IMG/VR virus record: IMGVR_UViG_3300034121_001925
Location: 1-49,880 of that record
Length of the DNA: 49,880 nt
From: a virus
Direction: 5' to 3' (one strand)
In this document: one piece after another, positions 48,673-49,880 of the stretch
Position numbering within the stretch: position 1 is the stretch's first letter
Layout: every line of letters begins with the position of its first letter
Program-made: the position numbers and the translations under genes
The notes under the pieces: model-generated
Seen by the model: only the letters and a program-made list of their open reading frames with translations
The model's database searches: none
Told to the model about the DNA's origin: nothing

Positions 48673-48942
48673 TCATTTAGCCGTACAATGAAAATAATCC
48701 CGAATAGGGCTGTCATCATCCGTATGTTTATAGTCGAACGAAACCTCAACACCCTGAGATTGAAAATACTCAACGGCCAATGGTAAATCACAATCCTCCT
48801 CCAGAAAAAGAACGTCCCTCTTCCAGTAGGAATATGGAGAAATCTTTCGCCGCACTTCTTTAGGCAGCAGTTCCATGCGGACTTCACCCCAGCTATGGCC
48901 GGGGTCGCAATGACGGGTGATTTTGAGACTCTTGATGTTCAT
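48673..48942 (-). CDS. hypothetical protein (89 aa)
   Basis: ATG at 48942 (MNIKSLKITRH) chosen; a GTG at 48969 would add nine residues. Soluble, acidic C-terminus with His (FDYKHTDDDSPIRDYFH). TATAGT lies at 48992-48987, giving a leader of ~37 nt to the ATG or ~11 to the GTG. Function unknown. Confidence 0.65.
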   Translation of the reverse strand: MNIKSLKITRHCDPGHSWGEVRMELLPKEVRRKISPYSYWKRDVLFLEEDCDLPLAVEYFQSQGVEVSFDYKHTDDDSPIRDYFHCTAK

Positions 48943-49080
48943 AGTATAGTAGGTTTGAATTACCGACACATGATCGGTGTCCCCCTACTATAATCTAATC
49001 AGAAAAAGAATCAACACTTTTTTTCAATCTTTTTTCTTTTGTACCTGATCCCCTTAATAGAATCTAATTAGCAAATAGAA

Positions 49081-49117
49081 AAAGGGGACCCCCAGACACT
49101 CATCTGAAGATCCCCAA
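49081..49117 (-). terminator. intrinsic terminator after gene 49154-49642
   Basis: On the minus strand GGGGATCTTCAGA / TCTGGGGGTCCCC pair with several G-T pairs around a 6-nt loop, followed by TTTTT. Confidence 0.75.
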
Positions 49118-49153
49118 TCCGGCTTTTTTATGAATAATTTTATGCCGAAATTT

Positions 49154-49642
49154 TTATTCTTCTTCTACATACAGTACCTGATCTTCAAGACCGAGGTTCT
49201 CAAGAATCTTCATCCCCACAATATCTGTGGCGAAGAAATCTTCCTCCTCGATTAGTTCTCCGTCCCGAAAGGTTTCCGTTCCTACAAAATTGATCCCCTC
49301 ATCAGCGAATTGATTAAAGAAAGTTAAGGAGGGAAATAGAGCGCTTACATTCTCAAGAAAAACAGTCGGCGGATTCCAGCAGCTCATAAAAGGAATCACA
49401 GCTTTGTCGTCGAAGATTTCCCACGGGGTACTGTCGTCGTTATAAGGATCATATTCAGTTCCCCAGTTCTCCAGCTTCCAATCATTAATCTTTAAAGGCA
49501 ATTCATTTTTTAATTCTTCCGGTACAGGAAGTAGAGCTTCGAAGGAGAAGATAGCTTCTTCTTTTGCTGATTTAGAAATGAACTCCCGAATATCAAAATC
49601 AGGACCATAAACTTGCAAAATATTATAAACGTATTGAGGCAT
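49154..49642 (-). CDS. Api92/YubB-like protein with ferredoxin-like domain (162 aa)
   Basis: MPQYVYNILQVYGPDF..., FSFEALLPVPEEL, and INDWKLENWGTEYDPY fit the DUF1281/YubB_ferredoxin family found in plasmids and phages. Role unknown. A degenerate CTCTTGCAAC repeat unit lies upstream and may provide a TTGCAA -35 box. Confidence 0.75.
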   Translation of the reverse strand: MPQYVYNILQVYGPDFDIREFISKSAKEEAIFSFEALLPVPEELKNELPLKINDWKLENWGTEYDPYNDDSTPWEIFDDKAVIPFMSCWNPPTVFLENVSALFPSLTFFNQFADEGINFVGTETFRDGELIEEEDFFATDIVGMKILENLGLEDQVLYVEEE

Positions 49643-49654
49643 ATTGTTATATTA

Positions 49655-49740
49655 TGTTATTAAGGGCTGAAACTCTTGCAACTTTATTTTTTTATTATTA
49701 AGTAAAAATCTCTTCGAAGTTAATATTATTGTTATTAAGT
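49655..49740. repeat. degenerate 37-38-bp repeat array (3 units)
   Basis: TTATTAAG starts at 49657, 49695 and 49732; the second unit has the full CTCTTCGAAGTT core. The third TTATTAAG supplies the TAA stop of the gene running off the right edge. Confidence 0.75.
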
Positions 49741-49880
49741 TTCAAGCATTTCGAAATCTCCAGTCGGATTCGGAGCCCAAGAAATATATCCACCCCAAAA
49801 TTTTTTCGCGTTATTAATAAAACTACTTAATTCTTTTGATTTTTTAGATTCTCTAAATCCAGCGTTAGATATATAAGGAG
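49735..49880 (-). CDS. C-terminal end of a gene cut by the window edge
   Basis: An open frame enters from the right edge and ends at TAA (49737-49735). At least 48 codons are visible (FRESKKSKELSSFINNAKKF, then GGYISWAPNPTGDF). Family unknown. Confidence 0.65.
   Translation of the reverse strand, partial: PYISNAGFRESKKSKELSSFINNAKKFWGGYISWAPNPTGDFEMLET

Noticed and set aside
1-49880. tRNA genes
   Set aside because: I looked for GTTCGAATC-like T-loops with acceptor stems; the few hits (for example near 25360) have no cloverleaf. A tRNA scan would settle this.

Overview
The window is a piece of a tailed bacteriophage genome (Caudoviricetes). The evidence is a terminase large subunit, portal, protease-scaffold fusion, major capsid protein, connector-type genes, a lysis cassette, tail-fibre-like proteins, and dense operons with 1-14 nt overlaps. 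No host gene, rRNA or tRNA was seen. The host cannot be named from sequence. Lipoproteins, a two-lysin set and sigma70-like promoters (TTGACA/TTGCGT and TATAAT) suggest a Gram-negative-like host. Almost no gene has a clear Shine-Dalgarno sequence.

Region 1 (1-11.7 kb, almost all minus strand, AT-rich) carries, in transcription order from right to left: phoH-like ATPase, a membrane PAS protein, a holin-like protein, two lipoproteins, a CHAP-type endolysin, protease-scaffold, a possible decoration protein, major capsid, four to five probable connector genes, and collagen-like tail proteins that run off the left edge. A free-standing intein-like endonuclease converges on phoH. Region 2 (11.7-28.3 kb, plus strand, AT-rich) carries a beta-helix tail protein, a zinc ribbon, a divergent sigma-like factor with a cysteine cluster, a possible small terminase, a C2H2-ERCC4 nuclease, the large terminase, the portal, and then an accessory operon with pyruvyl transferase, two glycosyltransferases, SET-domain, metallophosphoesterase and transglutaminase-like genes. 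Many late genes in regions 1-2 have a GTGTATA-type box 6-9 nt before the start codon and no -35 box.

Region 3 (28.5-49.9 kb, visibly richer in GC) is unusual. It is a chain of single-gene cassettes for small, mostly unknown, often paralogous proteins. Most have a private sigma70-like promoter whose -10 hexamer lies only 5, 6 or 8 nt from the start codon, so the mRNAs should be leaderless or nearly so (26 genes counted by eye). Cassettes are separated by about 100-bp imperfect palindromes shaped like bidirectional terminators (20 copies plus a half copy) and, between 28.6 and 36.3 kb, by 17-nt TTACACC repeats (about 60 copies). Five arrays of another repeat family (73-bp dimers, 49-bp and 37-bp forms around a CTCTTCGAAG core) lie at or just beyond the 3' ends of minus-strand genes. 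Recognisable proteins here are a GH24 lysozyme, a RuvB-like ATPase, a GP88-domain protein, a DUF932 protein and an Api92/YubB-like protein.

Working model (inference): region 3 is an early or host-takeover region built by duplicating a promoter-gene-terminator module. Regions 1-2 are late genes read from GTGTATA boxes, perhaps by the phage sigma-like factor at 13.3 kb.
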